From Bradyrhizobium sp. JYMT SZCCT0180 (lineage in GTDB: Bacteria; Pseudomonadota; Alphaproteobacteria; Rhizobiales; Xanthobacteraceae), in contig NZ_JAFCLZ010000002.1 of NCBI RefSeq assembly GCF_018130165.1, positions 417,686-481,685 of the forward strand: a DNA stretch of 64,000 nt, read 5' to 3'. Positions within the stretch are counted from its first letter, which is position 1. Each line of letters opens with the position of its first letter. The position numbers and the translations under genes were made by a program. The notes below the pieces were generated by a model, which saw nothing but the letters and a program-made list of their open reading frames with translations, searched no databases and was not told where the DNA came from. Below are positions 47,693-56,726 of this stretch, one piece after another.

Positions 47693-48010
47693 ATGGTCTC
47701 CCGCACCCGACTGAAATCGATACTGACCGGGCTCGCCCTCTACACGATGGCGGCGCTGATGGTCGGCTATTTCGGCGTCAACGCCTATACCGGCAAATAC
47801 GGGCTGAACGCGCGGCAGGAGCTCGATCAGGAGATCATCGCGCTGACGTCCGAACTGGCGCGGCTGAAGCGGGAACGGGCCCAGGGCGAGCAGCGCGTTT
47901 CGCTGCTCCGCTCAGACCGGGTTGACCCCGACATGCTGGACGAGCGCGCACGCTTCCAGCTCGACTACGCCAACCCCCGCGACCTGATCAAGGTCCTCAA
48001 GCCGAACTGA
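47693..48010 (+). CDS. FtsB/DivIC family septum-formation protein
   Basis: 105 residues: a short cytosolic N-terminus, one membrane helix (about 10-28, LTGLALYTMAALMVGYFG), then a coiled coil with heptads (QELDQEIIALTSELARLKRE) and a C-terminal LDYANPRDLIKVLKPN. This is the usual shape of FtsB/DivIC, which links FtsL and FtsQ in the divisome. In alphaproteobacteria the gene typically sits between eno and pdhA, which matches this context. Sequence identity is low in the family, so the name rests on shape and place. Confidence 0.88.
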   Translation: MVSRTRLKSILTGLALYTMAALMVGYFGVNAYTGKYGLNARQELDQEIIALTSELARLKRERAQGEQRVSLLRSDRVDPDMLDERARFQLDYANPRDLIKVLKPN

Positions 48011-48036
48011 GTTTCAATCTGTTACCCCGAACACCG

Positions 48037-48189
48037 CCGTCGTCCCCGGGATGAACGCAATTGCGTTCACCCGTAGGTGCGCGCGTTTGCGCGCCTCGAA
48101 GGACGGGCCGCGGGCACAGTCATCCTTCGAGGCTCGCTACGCTCGCACCTCCAGCGATAATGGCGGGAGCCATTACGCGGGGATGACGG
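48037..48189. repeat. composite palindromic element upstream of pdhA
   Basis: The outer ends CCGTCGTCCCCG and CGGGGATGACGG are near-complementary. Inside lie a perfect 18-bp palindrome TGAACGCAATTGCGTTCA (48052-48069) and the perfect arms CCTCGAAGGA (48094-48103) / TCCTTCGAGG (48123-48132). It looks like a mobile or REP-type intergenic element. The rest of the 338-bp gap, from 48190 to 48348, is AT-richer and should hold the pdhA promoter. Confidence 0.7.
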
Positions 48190-48348
48190 AGAGATTTCGC
48201 AAATTTCAAAAAACTGCAAAATCAGTTTCAAAAATGTCGCGCCGCGTTGCACTGCGGCATAGCAATATTTTCTCCAGCGCACGCAATCCTTTCACGGCGG
48301 TTTGAGTTGGGTTAGAGAGGCTGATCTTCTCTCTCATCCGGAATTGCC

Positions 48349-49395
48349 ATGGCCGTACCCAAAAAAACCGTCACCAAGGAAGCAGGGCAGGAAAATGGGA
48401 AAGAGAAAGGTCAACAGAAGGGCTTCGGCGCCCCACCGGAATTCACCAAGGCGCAGGAACTGGCAGCCCTTCGGGATATGCTGCTGATCCGCCGTTTCGA
48501 GGAAAAGGCCGGCCAGCTCTACGGCATGGGCGCGATCGGCGGCTTCTGCCATCTCTATATCGGCCAGGAAGCCATCGTGGTCGGCATGCAGATGGCCCTG
48601 AAAAAGGGCGATCAGGTCATAACTGGATACCGCGACCACGGGCATATGCTGGCCTGCGGCATGGAAGCCAAGGGCGTGATGGCCGAACTGACCGGACGCC
48701 AGGGCGGCTATTCCAAGGGCAAGGGCGGCTCCATGCACATGTTCAGCAAGGAGCAGAATTTCTACGGCGGCCACGGCATCGTCGGCGCCCAGGTTTCGCT
48801 CGGAACGGGTTTGGCCTTCGCCAACCGCTACCGCGGCAATGATTTCGTCAGCCTCGCTTATTTCGGCGACGGCGCCTCCAACCAGGGGCAGGTCTATGAG
48901 AGCTTCAACATGGCGGAGCTCTGGAAGCTGCCGGTGATCTACATCATCGAGAACAACCGCTACGCCATGGGCACGTCGGTGACGCGCTCGTCCGCCCAGA
49001 CCGATTTCTCCAAGCGCGGCATTTCCTTCAACATCCCCGGCGAGCAGGTCGATGGCATGGACGTGCGTGCGGTGAAGGCCGCCGGCGACAAGGCGGTGGC
49101 CCATTGCCGCGCCGGCAAGGGGCCGTTCATCCTGGAAATGCAGACCTATCGCTACCGCGGCCACTCGATGTCGGATCCGGCGAAGTACCGGACCCGCGAG
49201 GAGGTCGAAAAGGTCCGCCACGACCAGGATCCGATCGAGCAGGTGCGCAATCGCCTGCTGGCGGCCAAGGTCACCGAGCAGGAATTGAAAGCCATCGACG
49301 CCGAGGTGCGCGAGATCGTCAACGAGTCGGCGGATTTCGCCCAGCGCGATCCCGAGCCCGATGCGTCGGAGCTCTGGACCGATGTCTATCGTTGA
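48349..49395 (+). CDS. pdhA: pyruvate dehydrogenase E1 component, alpha subunit
   Basis: 348 residues. The N-terminus is lysine-rich (AVPKKTVTKEAGQENGKEKG). It oxidatively decarboxylates pyruvate with thiamine diphosphate, in complex with PdhB. The ThDP site is seen in LAYFGDGASNQGQVYESFNM (GDG...N), with GHGIVGAQVSLGTGLAFAN and the phosphorylation-loop-like YRYRGHSMSDPAKYRTREEV. ENNRYAMGTSV is the usual substrate-region motif. It is first in pdhA-pdhB-DUF5076-pdhC-lpdA. Confidence 0.97.
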   Translation: MAVPKKTVTKEAGQENGKEKGQQKGFGAPPEFTKAQELAALRDMLLIRRFEEKAGQLYGMGAIGGFCHLYIGQEAIVVGMQMALKKGDQVITGYRDHGHMLACGMEAKGVMAELTGRQGGYSKGKGGSMHMFSKEQNFYGGHGIVGAQVSLGTGLAFANRYRGNDFVSLAYFGDGASNQGQVYESFNMAELWKLPVIYIIENNRYAMGTSVTRSSAQTDFSKRGISFNIPGEQVDGMDVRAVKAAGDKAVAHCRAGKGPFILEMQTYRYRGHSMSDPAKYRTREEVEKVRHDQDPIEQVRNRLLAAKVTEQELKAIDAEVREIVNESADFAQRDPEPDASELWTDVYR

Positions 49396-49451
49396 AACGC
49401 GTCCAACGACGTAGCGCAGAACAAAACTAAAGAGTGATCCCGGGAGCTGAT

Positions 49452-50855
49452 ATGCCCATTCAAGTATTGATGCCTGCGCTTTCGCCAACCATGGAGAAGG
49501 GCAACCTTGCCAAATGGCTGAAGAAGGAAGGCGAGACGATCAAGTCGGGCGATGTCATCGCCGAGATCGAAACCGACAAGGCGACGATGGAAGTCGAGGC
49601 GACCGATGAGGGCACGCTCGGCAAGATATTGATCCCGGAAGGCACCAACGACGTCGCGGTCAACACGCCGATCGCGACCATTTTGGCCGACGGCGAGAGC
49701 GCCGCCGATCTCGGCAAGGCCGCAGCACCGGCTCCCGCGCCCAGTGTCGCCAAGGAAGTCGAGGAGTCCCGCTCGCCGGTCGGCGAAGGCAAGCCGATGA
49801 TCTCGGCGCCGAAGGCGACCGCGGCACCCGCTGCCGTGGCCGAGCCCGATCCGGAAGTGCCTGAGGGCACCGAGATGATCTCCCAGACCATCCGCGAAGC
49901 GCTGCGCGACGCCATGGCCGAAGAGATGCGGCGCGACCCCGACGTGTTCATCATGGGCGAAGAGGTCGCCGAGTATCAGGGCGCCTACAAGGTAACGCAG
50001 GGCTTGCTCCAGGAATTCGGCGCCAAGCGCGTGATAGATACGCCGATCACCGAGCATGGTTTTGCCGGCGTCGGCGTCGGCGCTGCGATGTCAGGCCTGA
50101 AGCCGATCGTCGAATTCATGACGTTCAATTTCGCGATGCAGGCGATCGACCAGATCATCAATTCGGCGGCCAAGACGCTCTACATGTCCGGCGGCCAGAT
50201 GGGCTGCTCGATCGTGTTCCGCGGCCCCAACGGCGCCGCGTCCCGCGTCGCGGCCCAGCACAGCCAGGATTATTCGGCCTGGTACTCGCAGATTCCGGGA
50301 TTGAAAGTGGTCGCGCCGTTCTCGGCCGCTGACTACAAGGGCTTGCTGAAAGCTGCGATCCGCGATCCCAACCCGGTGATCTTCCTCGAAAACGAGATGC
50401 TGTACGGCCACACCGGCGAAGTCCCGAAACTTGACGACTACGTGATCCCGATCGGCAAGGCGCGGATCGTCCGCTCCGGTAGCCACGTCACGCTGATCTC
50501 CTGGTCGAACGGCATGAGCTACGCGCTCAAGGCGGCCGATGAGCTGGCAAAAGAAGGCATCGAGGCCGAGGTGATCGACCTGCGCACGCTGCGCCCGATG
50601 GACACCGATACCATCATCGCCTCGGTCAAGAAGACCGGCCGCGCGGTCACGGTGGAGGAGGGCTGGCAGCAGAGCGGCGTCGGCGCCGAGATCGCCGCCC
50701 GCATCATGGAGCACGCCTTCGACTATCTGGATGCGCCGGTGGCGCGGGTGTCGGGCAAGGACGTGCCGATGCCCTATGCGGCGAATTTGGAAAAGCTCGC
50801 ATTGCCCAATGTCGCCGAGGTGGTCGCCGCCGCCAAAGCCGTTTCATACCGGTAG
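49452..50855 (+). CDS. pdhB: pyruvate dehydrogenase E1 beta subunit with N-terminal lipoyl domain
   Basis: 467 residues from the ATG at 49452 (GGGAGCTGAT ahead). Residues 1-78 form a biotinyl/lipoyl domain ([20 protein letters not shown], lipoyl-Lys in [20 protein letters not shown] at about 43). A flexible Ala-Pro linker precedes the E1-beta transketolase domain (about 140-467), which has [39 protein letters not shown] and [13 protein letters not shown]. The lipoyl domain on E1-beta, as well as on E2, is known from alphaproteobacteria. It may add an extra lipoyl carrier in the complex. Confidence 0.97.
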   Translation: MPIQVLMPALSPTMEKGNLAKWLKKEGETIKSGDVIAEIETDKATMEVEATDEGTLGKILIPEGTNDVAVNTPIATILADGESAADLGKAAAPAPAPSVAKEVEESRSPVGEGKPMISAPKATAAPAAVAEPDPEVPEGTEMISQTIREALRDAMAEEMRRDPDVFIMGEEVAEYQGAYKVTQGLLQEFGAKRVIDTPITEHGFAGVGVGAAMSGLKPIVEFMTFNFAMQAIDQIINSAAKTLYMSGGQMGCSIVFRGPNGAASRVAAQHSQDYSAWYSQIPGLKVVAPFSAADYKGLLKAAIRDPNPVIFLENEMLYGHTGEVPKLDDYVIPIGKARIVRSGSHVTLISWSNGMSYALKAADELAKEGIEAEVIDLRTLRPMDTDTIIASVKKTGRAVTVEEGWQQSGVGAEIAARIMEHAFDYLDAPVARVSGKDVPMPYAANLEKLALPNVAEVVAAAKAVSYR

Positions 50856-50861
50856 ACTCCG

Positions 50862-51167
50862 ATGGCCGGTCCCAAGGAGCAACCCTTACCGCCCGATGTC
50901 ATCGGTCGCGACGACGCGATCGAGGTGCTGCGCGCCTTCGTGGTCGATGGCGGGCTCTCGATCGCGTTCCAGCGGGCGTTCGAGGAGCCGGATATGTGGG
51001 GCCTGCTGCTGGTCGATATCGCGCGCCATGCGGCGAGGGCCTATGCGCGCGAAAGCGGCCACACCGAGGACGAGGCGCTGGCGCGTATCGTCGAAATGTT
51101 CGAAGCCGAAATAAATCGGCCGACTGACGTGGGTAATACCACGCTGCGGTCGCAACAGGGTCACTGA
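50862..51167 (+). CDS. DUF5076-type small protein in pdh operon
   Basis: 101 residues, 6 bases after pdhB and 2 bases before pdhC. Sequence runs [60 protein letters not shown] and ends with a polar tail. It is soluble and helical, with no catalytic motif. Its tight position between E1-beta and E2 is a recurrent feature in Bradyrhizobium and relatives, which suggests a tie to the complex, perhaps assembly or regulation, though none is proven. Confidence 0.85.
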   Translation: MAGPKEQPLPPDVIGRDDAIEVLRAFVVDGGLSIAFQRAFEEPDMWGLLLVDIARHAARAYARESGHTEDEALARIVEMFEAEINRPTDVGNTTLRSQQGH

Positions 51168-51169
51168 CA

Positions 51170-52507
51170 ATGCCGATCAACATTTTGATGCCCGCGCTGT
51201 CGCCGACGATGGAAAAGGGCAACCTTGCCAAGTGGCTCAAGAAAGAGGGCGACAAGGTCAAGTCCGGCGACGTGATCGCCGAGATCGAGACCGACAAGGC
51301 GACGATGGAAGTCGAGGCCGTCGACGAGGGCACGATCGCGAAAATCCTGGTGCCTGAAGGCACGCAGGACGTTCCCGTCAACGACATCATCGCGGTGCTG
51401 GCCGGCGATGGCGAGGACGTGAAGGCGGCCGGAGCCGCGCCTGCGCCGGCTGCAAAAGCGGCTCCTGCACCCGCTGCAGCACCAGCCGCGGCCGCATCCG
51501 CGCCAAAGCCCGCAGCAACCGGGCCGACGCAGGCGGCGGCTTCCGCCCCGCAAGCCGCAACGCCTCAAGCCAATGGCCACGCCCGCGTGTTCTCGTCACC
51601 GCTTGCCCGGCGCCTCGCCAAGGAAGCCGGCATCGAACTCGGCCGTATCAACGGTTCGGGCCCGCATGGCCGCATCGTCGCGCGCGACGTCGAAGGAGCC
51701 AAATCCGGCAAGGGCCTCAAGGCGCCGGCGGCTGCGCCTGGCGCCGCTCCGAGCATCGCGCCCGCGATGTCGGATAAGCAGATTCTCGCGCTGTTCGAAG
51801 AAGGCTCCTACGAAATCGTACCGCATGACGGCATGCGCCGTACCATTGCCCAGCGCCTGACCGCGGCCACGCAGAGCGTTCCGACCTTCTACCTCACCAT
51901 CGACTGCGATATCGGACGGCTGCTCGACGCGCGCGAGCAGATCAATGCGGCGGCTCCCAAGGACAAGGAGAAGAAGCCGCTCTACAAGCTCTCGGTCAAC
52001 GACTTCGTCATCAAGGCGCTCGCCGTCGCGCTCCAGCAGGTGCCGGATTGCAATGTCAGCTGGACCGAAGCCGGAATGGTCAAGCACAAGCATTCCGACA
52101 TCGGCGTCGCCGTGGCGATGCCCGGCGGCCTTATTACGCCGATCATCCGCAATGCGGAGAGCAAGTCGCTGTCGACCATCTCGAACGAGATGAAGGATCT
52201 CGCGGCCCGCGCGCGGACGCGAAAACTCAAGCCCCAGGAATATCAGGGCGGTACGTCATCCGTTTCCAACCTCGGCATGTTCGGCATCAGTCATTTCACG
52301 GCCGTGATCAATCCGCCGCAGTCGACGATCCTCGCGGTCGGTGCCAGCGAGGAGCGGGCGGTGGTGCGCAACGGCAAGATCGAGGCCGCGCACGTGATGA
52401 GCGCGACACTGTCCTGCGACCACCGCGCCATCGACGGCGCGCTCGGCGCCGAGTTGATCGGCGCCTTCAGGCGGCTGATCGAAAACCCTGTGATGATGAT
52501 GGTGTGA
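51170..52507 (+). CDS. pdhC: dihydrolipoamide acetyltransferase (PDH E2)
   Basis: 445 residues. One lipoyl domain (about 1-78, Lys in [20 protein letters not shown]) is followed by a long Ala/Pro-rich linker, a peripheral subunit-binding domain (about 142-178, [20 protein letters not shown]) and the catalytic domain (about 215-445). The acetyltransferase motif [14 protein letters not shown] carries the His and Asp. The first 70 residues closely resemble those of PdhB. It forms the core of the complex that E1 and E3 bind. Confidence 0.97.
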   Translation: MPINILMPALSPTMEKGNLAKWLKKEGDKVKSGDVIAEIETDKATMEVEAVDEGTIAKILVPEGTQDVPVNDIIAVLAGDGEDVKAAGAAPAPAAKAAPAPAAAPAAAASAPKPAATGPTQAAASAPQAATPQANGHARVFSSPLARRLAKEAGIELGRINGSGPHGRIVARDVEGAKSGKGLKAPAAAPGAAPSIAPAMSDKQILALFEEGSYEIVPHDGMRRTIAQRLTAATQSVPTFYLTIDCDIGRLLDAREQINAAAPKDKEKKPLYKLSVNDFVIKALAVALQQVPDCNVSWTEAGMVKHKHSDIGVAVAMPGGLITPIIRNAESKSLSTISNEMKDLAARARTRKLKPQEYQGGTSSVSNLGMFGISHFTAVINPPQSTILAVGASEERAVVRNGKIEAAHVMSATLSCDHRAIDGALGAELIGAFRRLIENPVMMMV

Positions 52508-52511
52508 CCAT

Positions 52512-52593
52512 CGTCATTGCGAGCGCAGCGAAGCAATCCATTTCACCGCCGGAAACATGGATTGCTTCGCCGCAAGTGCACCTCGCAATGACG
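52512..52593. repeat. dispersed palindromic repeat, copy 2, between pdhC and lpdA
   Basis: CGTCATTGCGAG (52512-52523) pairs with CTCGCAATGACG (52582-52593), and AAGCAATCCAT with ATGGATTGCTT further in. A long hairpin would therefore form in the mRNA inside the operon, 5 bases after the pdhC stop. It could lower or stabilise expression of the parts on either side. Confidence 0.85.
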
Positions 52594-52630
52594 GAAGCGA
52601 ATAGTCCGGTTGAATGATGAGAATGAGCGC

Positions 52631-54052
52631 ATGGCCGACACTTCCTTTGACGTCATCATCATCGGCTCCGGCCCCGGCGGCTATGTCACGGCGATCCGCG
52701 CCGCCCAGCTCGGGTTCAAGACCGCGATCGTCGAGAAATCATACCTCGGCGGCATCTGCCTGAACTGGGGCTGCATCCCGACCAAGGCGCTGTTACGCTC
52801 GGCGGAAATCTACCACTACATGCAGCACGCCAAGGATTACGGGCTGTCGGCGGACAACATCTCCTACGACCCGAAGGCCGTGGTGCAGCGCTCGCGCGGG
52901 GTTTCAAAGCGCCTCAATGACGGCGTCGGCTTCCTGATGAAGAAGAACAAGGTTTCGATCATCTGGGGCGATGCCTCGATCGACACGCCGGGCAAGGTCA
53001 CGGTGAAGAAATCCGCGGTCGAGGCGCCGAAAGGTACCTTGGGCGAGGGCGCCTATCAGGCCAAGCACATCATCCTTGCGACCGGCGCGCGGCCGCGCGT
53101 GCTGCCGGGGCTGGAGCCTGACAAGAAACTGGTGTGGACCTATTTCGAGGCGATGGTGCCGGACAAGATGCCGAAGTCGCTTCTTGTCGTCGGCTCCGGC
53201 GCGATCGGCATGGAATTCGCTTCGTTCTTCCGCACCATGGGCTCCGACGTAACGGTCGTCGAAGTGCTGCCGCAGATCCTGCCGGTGGAAGACGCCGAAA
53301 TATCGAAGTTCGCCCACAAGGCGTTCGAGAAGCAGGGCATCAAGCTCCTCACCAATACCAAAGTCACAAAACTCGACAAGAAGAGCGACAGCGTCATTGC
53401 CACCATCGACGACGGCAAGGGCAAGACGCAGAGCATCGAAGTCGACCGGGTGATTTCAGCCGTCGGCGTCGTCGGCAATATCGAAAACCTCGGGCTGGAA
53501 AAGCTCGGCGTCAAAACCGATCGCGGCTGCGTGGTGATCGACGGCTATGGCAAGACCAACGTGCCCGGCATCTACGCCATCGGCGATGTCGCAGGCCCCC
53601 CGATGCTGGCGCACAAGGCCGAGCATGAGGGCGTGGTCTGCATCGAGGCGATCAAGGGCCTGCATCCGCACGCGATGGACAAGAACCTCATTCCCGGCTG
53701 CACCTATTGCCACCCGCAGGTCGCCTCCGTCGGCCTCACCGAAGCGAAGGCGAAAGAGGGCGGCCGCGAAATCCGCGTCGGGCGTTTCCCGTTCGTCGGC
53801 AACGGCAAGGCGATCGCGCTCGGCGAGGATCAGGGCCTGGTCAAGGTGATCTTCGACAAGAAAACCGGCCAGTTGCTCGGCGCCCACATGATCGGCGCCG
53901 AAGTCACCGAACTGATCCAGGGCTACGTCGTGGCGATGAATTTGGAGACGACGGAAGAAGAACTGATGCACACGATCTTCCCGCATCCGACGCTGTCCGA
54001 AATGATGAAGGAAGCGGTGCTCGATGCCTATGGCCGCGTGCTGAACATGTAG
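52631..54052 (+). CDS. lpdA: dihydrolipoyl dehydrogenase (E3)
   Basis: 473 residues from the ATG at 52631 (MADTSFDVIIIGSGPGG); an in-frame ATG at 52610 would add seven residues. It reoxidises dihydrolipoyl groups with NAD. The FAD-binding GSGPGGYVTAIRAAQLG, redox disulfide GGICLNWGCIPTKALLRS, NAD-binding VVGSGAIGMEFASFFRTMG, the second FAD motif GIYAIGDVAGPPMLAHKAEH and the dimer-interface His/Glu in HTIFPHPTLSEMMKEA are all present. It is last in the pdh operon, 123 bases after pdhC because of the repeat. Confidence 0.97.
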   Translation: MADTSFDVIIIGSGPGGYVTAIRAAQLGFKTAIVEKSYLGGICLNWGCIPTKALLRSAEIYHYMQHAKDYGLSADNISYDPKAVVQRSRGVSKRLNDGVGFLMKKNKVSIIWGDASIDTPGKVTVKKSAVEAPKGTLGEGAYQAKHIILATGARPRVLPGLEPDKKLVWTYFEAMVPDKMPKSLLVVGSGAIGMEFASFFRTMGSDVTVVEVLPQILPVEDAEISKFAHKAFEKQGIKLLTNTKVTKLDKKSDSVIATIDDGKGKTQSIEVDRVISAVGVVGNIENLGLEKLGVKTDRGCVVIDGYGKTNVPGIYAIGDVAGPPMLAHKAEHEGVVCIEAIKGLHPHAMDKNLIPGCTYCHPQVASVGLTEAKAKEGGREIRVGRFPFVGNGKAIALGEDQGLVKVIFDKKTGQLLGAHMIGAEVTELIQGYVVAMNLETTEEELMHTIFPHPTLSEMMKEAVLDAYGRVLNM

Positions 54053-54058
54053 GATGCT

Positions 54059-54349
54059 ATGCGCATCAAAACGCTCGAGAGCCCTATCGGTAATGAGCGC
54101 GTGCTGATTTCGCAGCGATCGGACGGCCGGTATACCTTCCGGATGCAATGGCGTTCCGCAGCCTTGGCCGCTTTGCGAACTTCGAATGCGCCACACCCCG
54201 ACGGTCCAATCGGAGATTCGTCAAATACAGACGAGGCAGAAGAAGGGTGGGGACGGCCAGGCCCCGATTGCGGAATTTATGACTCAGCAGATACGGCCGA
54301 GACCGAGGCACGACAGCGTGTGCCGTGGCTCAATCGCCAATTCCACTGA
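54059..54349 (+). CDS. small soluble protein of unknown function
   Basis: 96 residues from the ATG at 54059, with AGGA well placed and only 6 bases after lpdA. The start MRIKTLESPIGNERVLISQR and the end GIYDSADTAETEARQRVPWL look protein-like, and this end resembles small hypothetical proteins of Bradyrhizobium. The middle is proline- and glycine-rich and poorly conserved in appearance. It overlaps the start of the longest frame of the next gene. Probably real but function unknown. Confidence 0.5.
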   Translation: MRIKTLESPIGNERVLISQRSDGRYTFRMQWRSAALAALRTSNAPHPDGPIGDSSNTDEAEEGWGRPGPDCGIYDSADTAETEARQRVPWLNRQFH

Positions 54350-54393
54350 AGCATGAGAAGAATTCAGCCGAAAAACAAGAAAGAACAACGCCC

Positions 54394-55635
54394 GTGAAAG
54401 ACAACGACAACCTGACCATCGAACGTCCGACGTTCGTGACCCATCTCGAATGCGCGATGGAAGGCGATCATTATCCCGCCGACCAGATCCACAATCTGTC
54501 GAAGGCGAACAAGCCGCTCTTGGTGCGTTACGATCTCGCCGGCGTGAAGAAGGCTTTGACAAAAGACGCGCTGGCGCAGCGGCCGGCGGACATGTGGCGC
54601 TACCGCGAGATGCTGCCGGTGCGCAAGGTCAGCGACATCGTCAGCCTCGGCGAGGTCACGACGCCGCTGATCCGGCTGCCGAAGCTCGGCAAGAAGCTCG
54701 GCGGCGGCGAGATCATCGTCAAGGACGAGGGCCGTCTCCCCACTGGTTCGTTCAAGGCCCGCGGCCTCGTGATGGCGGTGTCGATGGGCAAGGCGCTCGG
54801 CATCAAGCACATGGCGATGCCGACCAACGGCAATGCCGGCGCGGCGCTCGCCGCCTACGCCACCTCCTGCGGCATCAAGACCACGATCTTCTGCCCGGCC
54901 GATACGCCGGAAGTGAACGTCAGCGAAATCGAGCTGCAGGGCGCCACGGTTTACCGCGTCAACGGCCTGATCGATGATTGCGGCAAGATCGTCGGCGAAG
55001 GCAAGGCCAAGGCGGGCTGGTTCGACACTTCGACCCTGAAGGAGCCGTACCGGATCGAAGGCAAGAAGACGATGGGGCTGGAGCTCGCCGAGCAGCTCGG
55101 CTGGGAAGTGCCCGACGTGATCTTCTATCCGACCGGCGGCGGCACAGGCCTGATCGGGATGTGGAAGGCGTTTGCCGAACTCGAGGCCATCGGCTTCATC
55201 GGTTCAAAACGTCCGCGGATGGTGGCGGTGCAGGCCTCGGGCTGTGCGCCGATGGTGCGCGCCTTCGAGAACGGCACCGAGCACGCGCCGCGCTGGGAGG
55301 ACGCCCACACGATTGCATCGGGTATTCGCGTGCCGCAGGCGGTCGGAGATTTTCTGATCCTGCGCGCGGTCCGCGAGAGCAAGGGTTTCGCCATTGCGGT
55401 CGATGACGAGAAGATTTCTGCTGCACTCAATGAAGTTGCGCGCGAGGAAGGCTTTTTGTTGTGTCCGGAGGGTGCTGCGACCTATGCTGCCTACCAGCAA
55501 AGCCTTGCCGACGGCCGCGTCACGAAAAATGATCGCGTGATGCTGTTCAATTGCGCGACAGGGCTTAAGTATCCGTTGCCGCCGGTCACGCGCACGCTCG
55601 ATCGTCATCAGCCGATCGACTACGCGCAATTTTAG
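54394..55635 (+). CDS. PLP-dependent threonine synthase-like enzyme
   Basis: 413 residues from a GTG at 54394 (MKDNDNLTIERPTFVTHLEC); a GTG at 54325 in the same frame would add 23 residues. Fold-type II PLP enzyme. PLP-lysine lies in RLPTGSFKARGLVMAVSMGK, the Asn/Gly region in MPTNGNAGAALAAYATSCGI, the phosphate-binding loop in YPTGGGTGLIGMWKAF and the closing VMLFNCATGLKYP is typical of threonine synthase. It would convert O-phosphohomoserine to threonine. thrB and hom are not adjacent, so a related lyase role is possible. Confidence 0.85.
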   Translation: MKDNDNLTIERPTFVTHLECAMEGDHYPADQIHNLSKANKPLLVRYDLAGVKKALTKDALAQRPADMWRYREMLPVRKVSDIVSLGEVTTPLIRLPKLGKKLGGGEIIVKDEGRLPTGSFKARGLVMAVSMGKALGIKHMAMPTNGNAGAALAAYATSCGIKTTIFCPADTPEVNVSEIELQGATVYRVNGLIDDCGKIVGEGKAKAGWFDTSTLKEPYRIEGKKTMGLELAEQLGWEVPDVIFYPTGGGTGLIGMWKAFAELEAIGFIGSKRPRMVAVQASGCAPMVRAFENGTEHAPRWEDAHTIASGIRVPQAVGDFLILRAVRESKGFAIAVDDEKISAALNEVAREEGFLLCPEGAATYAAYQQSLADGRVTKNDRVMLFNCATGLKYPLPPVTRTLDRHQPIDYAQF

Positions 55636-55636
55636 G

Positions 55637-55721
55637 CCGTCATTGCGAGCGAAGCGAAGCAATCCATAGAGCGGCACCAGAAGCATGGATTGCTTCGTCG
55701 CTTCGCTCCTCGCAATGACGG
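55637..55721. repeat. dispersed palindromic repeat, copy 3
   Basis: CCGTCATTGCGAG at 55637 pairs with TCGCAATGACGG ending at 55721, and GAAGCAATCCAT with ATGGATTGCTTC inside. The whole element is one long imperfect hairpin. It begins 2 bases after the threonine synthase-like stop and ends about 27 bases before the Bug gene, so it may serve as its terminator. Confidence 0.85.
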
Positions 55722-55748
55722 CGAAAACGTTTTTGAGGGGAGAGCGCG

Positions 55749-56720
55749 ATGCGAAGATTACTTCTGACGGTGCTTGCGGTACTAGCGTTCGGCGGCGCCG
55801 CGGTCGCGCAGAATTTCCCCTCGCGTCCCATCACCATCATCGTGCCGTTCTCCGCCGGCGGTCCGTCGGACGTGATGGCGCGAATCCTGGCCGAGCGCAT
55901 GAAGACGACGCTCGGCGAGGTCGTCCAGATCGAGAATGTCACCGGCGCCGCCGGTTCGATCGGCGTTGGCCGCGCGGTGCGGTCACCCCCTGACGGCTAC
56001 ACCATCAGCTTCGGCCATCTCGGCACCCACGTGGCCAACGGCGCGATCTACAACAAGCTCGGCTACGACCTCGTCACCGATCTCGAGCCGGTGGTGCTGT
56101 TGCCGAGCAACACCATGATCGTCGTCAGCAAGAATGCGGTTCCGGCGAAATCGCTGGGCGAGTTGCTGGCGTGGCTGAAGGCGAGGCCCGAGCCGGCCGC
56201 GACCGGTACCGCTGGCGCCGGATCGGGCAGTCACATCGCCGGGCTCTATTTCGAGAACGTCACCGGCATCAAGCTGCAGTATGTGCCGTATCGCGGCACC
56301 GGGCCTGCGATGAACGACCTCGTCGCCGGACAGATCGACATGATCGTCGATCAGCTCTCCAATTCGATCAACCAGGTGCGTGCCGGAACGATCCGCGGCT
56401 ATGCCGTCACCGATACCAAGCGCTCGGAATCCGCAGCCGACATCCCGACCGCCGAAGAGGCGGGCCTGCGCGGATTTCACATGACACTGTGGTCGGGCCT
56501 GTGGGTACCGAAGGGCACGCCCAAGGAAATCGTCACCAAACTGAATGCCGCCGCCGTGGAGGCGCTGAACGATCCGGCGGTGCGCAAGCAGCTCGAAAAC
56601 CTCGGCCTGCAAATGACGCCGAAGGACAAGCTGACACCCGAAGCGCTTGGTGAGTGGCAGAAGGCGGAAATCGCAAAATGGTGGCCGATGATCAAGGCCG
56701 CCAACGTCAAGGTCGATTGA
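55749..56720 (+). CDS. Bug-family tripartite tricarboxylate receptor (TctC-like)
   Basis: 323 residues from the ATG at 55749 (GAGGGGAGAG upstream). Signal peptide MRRLLLTVLAVLAFGGAAVA, cut near AQNFPS. The Bug fold markers are FPSRPITIIVPFSAGGPSDV, IENVTGAAGSIGVGRAVRSP, PYRGTGPAMNDLVAGQIDMI and GLWVPKGTPKEIVTKLNAAA. It differs clearly from the first Bug protein at 38392. A small carboxylate is the likely ligand. It converges with the LysR gene; no permease is nearby. Confidence 0.92.
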   Translation: MRRLLLTVLAVLAFGGAAVAQNFPSRPITIIVPFSAGGPSDVMARILAERMKTTLGEVVQIENVTGAAGSIGVGRAVRSPPDGYTISFGHLGTHVANGAIYNKLGYDLVTDLEPVVLLPSNTMIVVSKNAVPAKSLGELLAWLKARPEPAATGTAGAGSGSHIAGLYFENVTGIKLQYVPYRGTGPAMNDLVAGQIDMIVDQLSNSINQVRAGTIRGYAVTDTKRSESAADIPTAEEAGLRGFHMTLWSGLWVPKGTPKEIVTKLNAAAVEALNDPAVRKQLENLGLQMTPKDKLTPEALGEWQKAEIAKWWPMIKAANVKVD

Positions 56721-56726
56721 GCCGGC

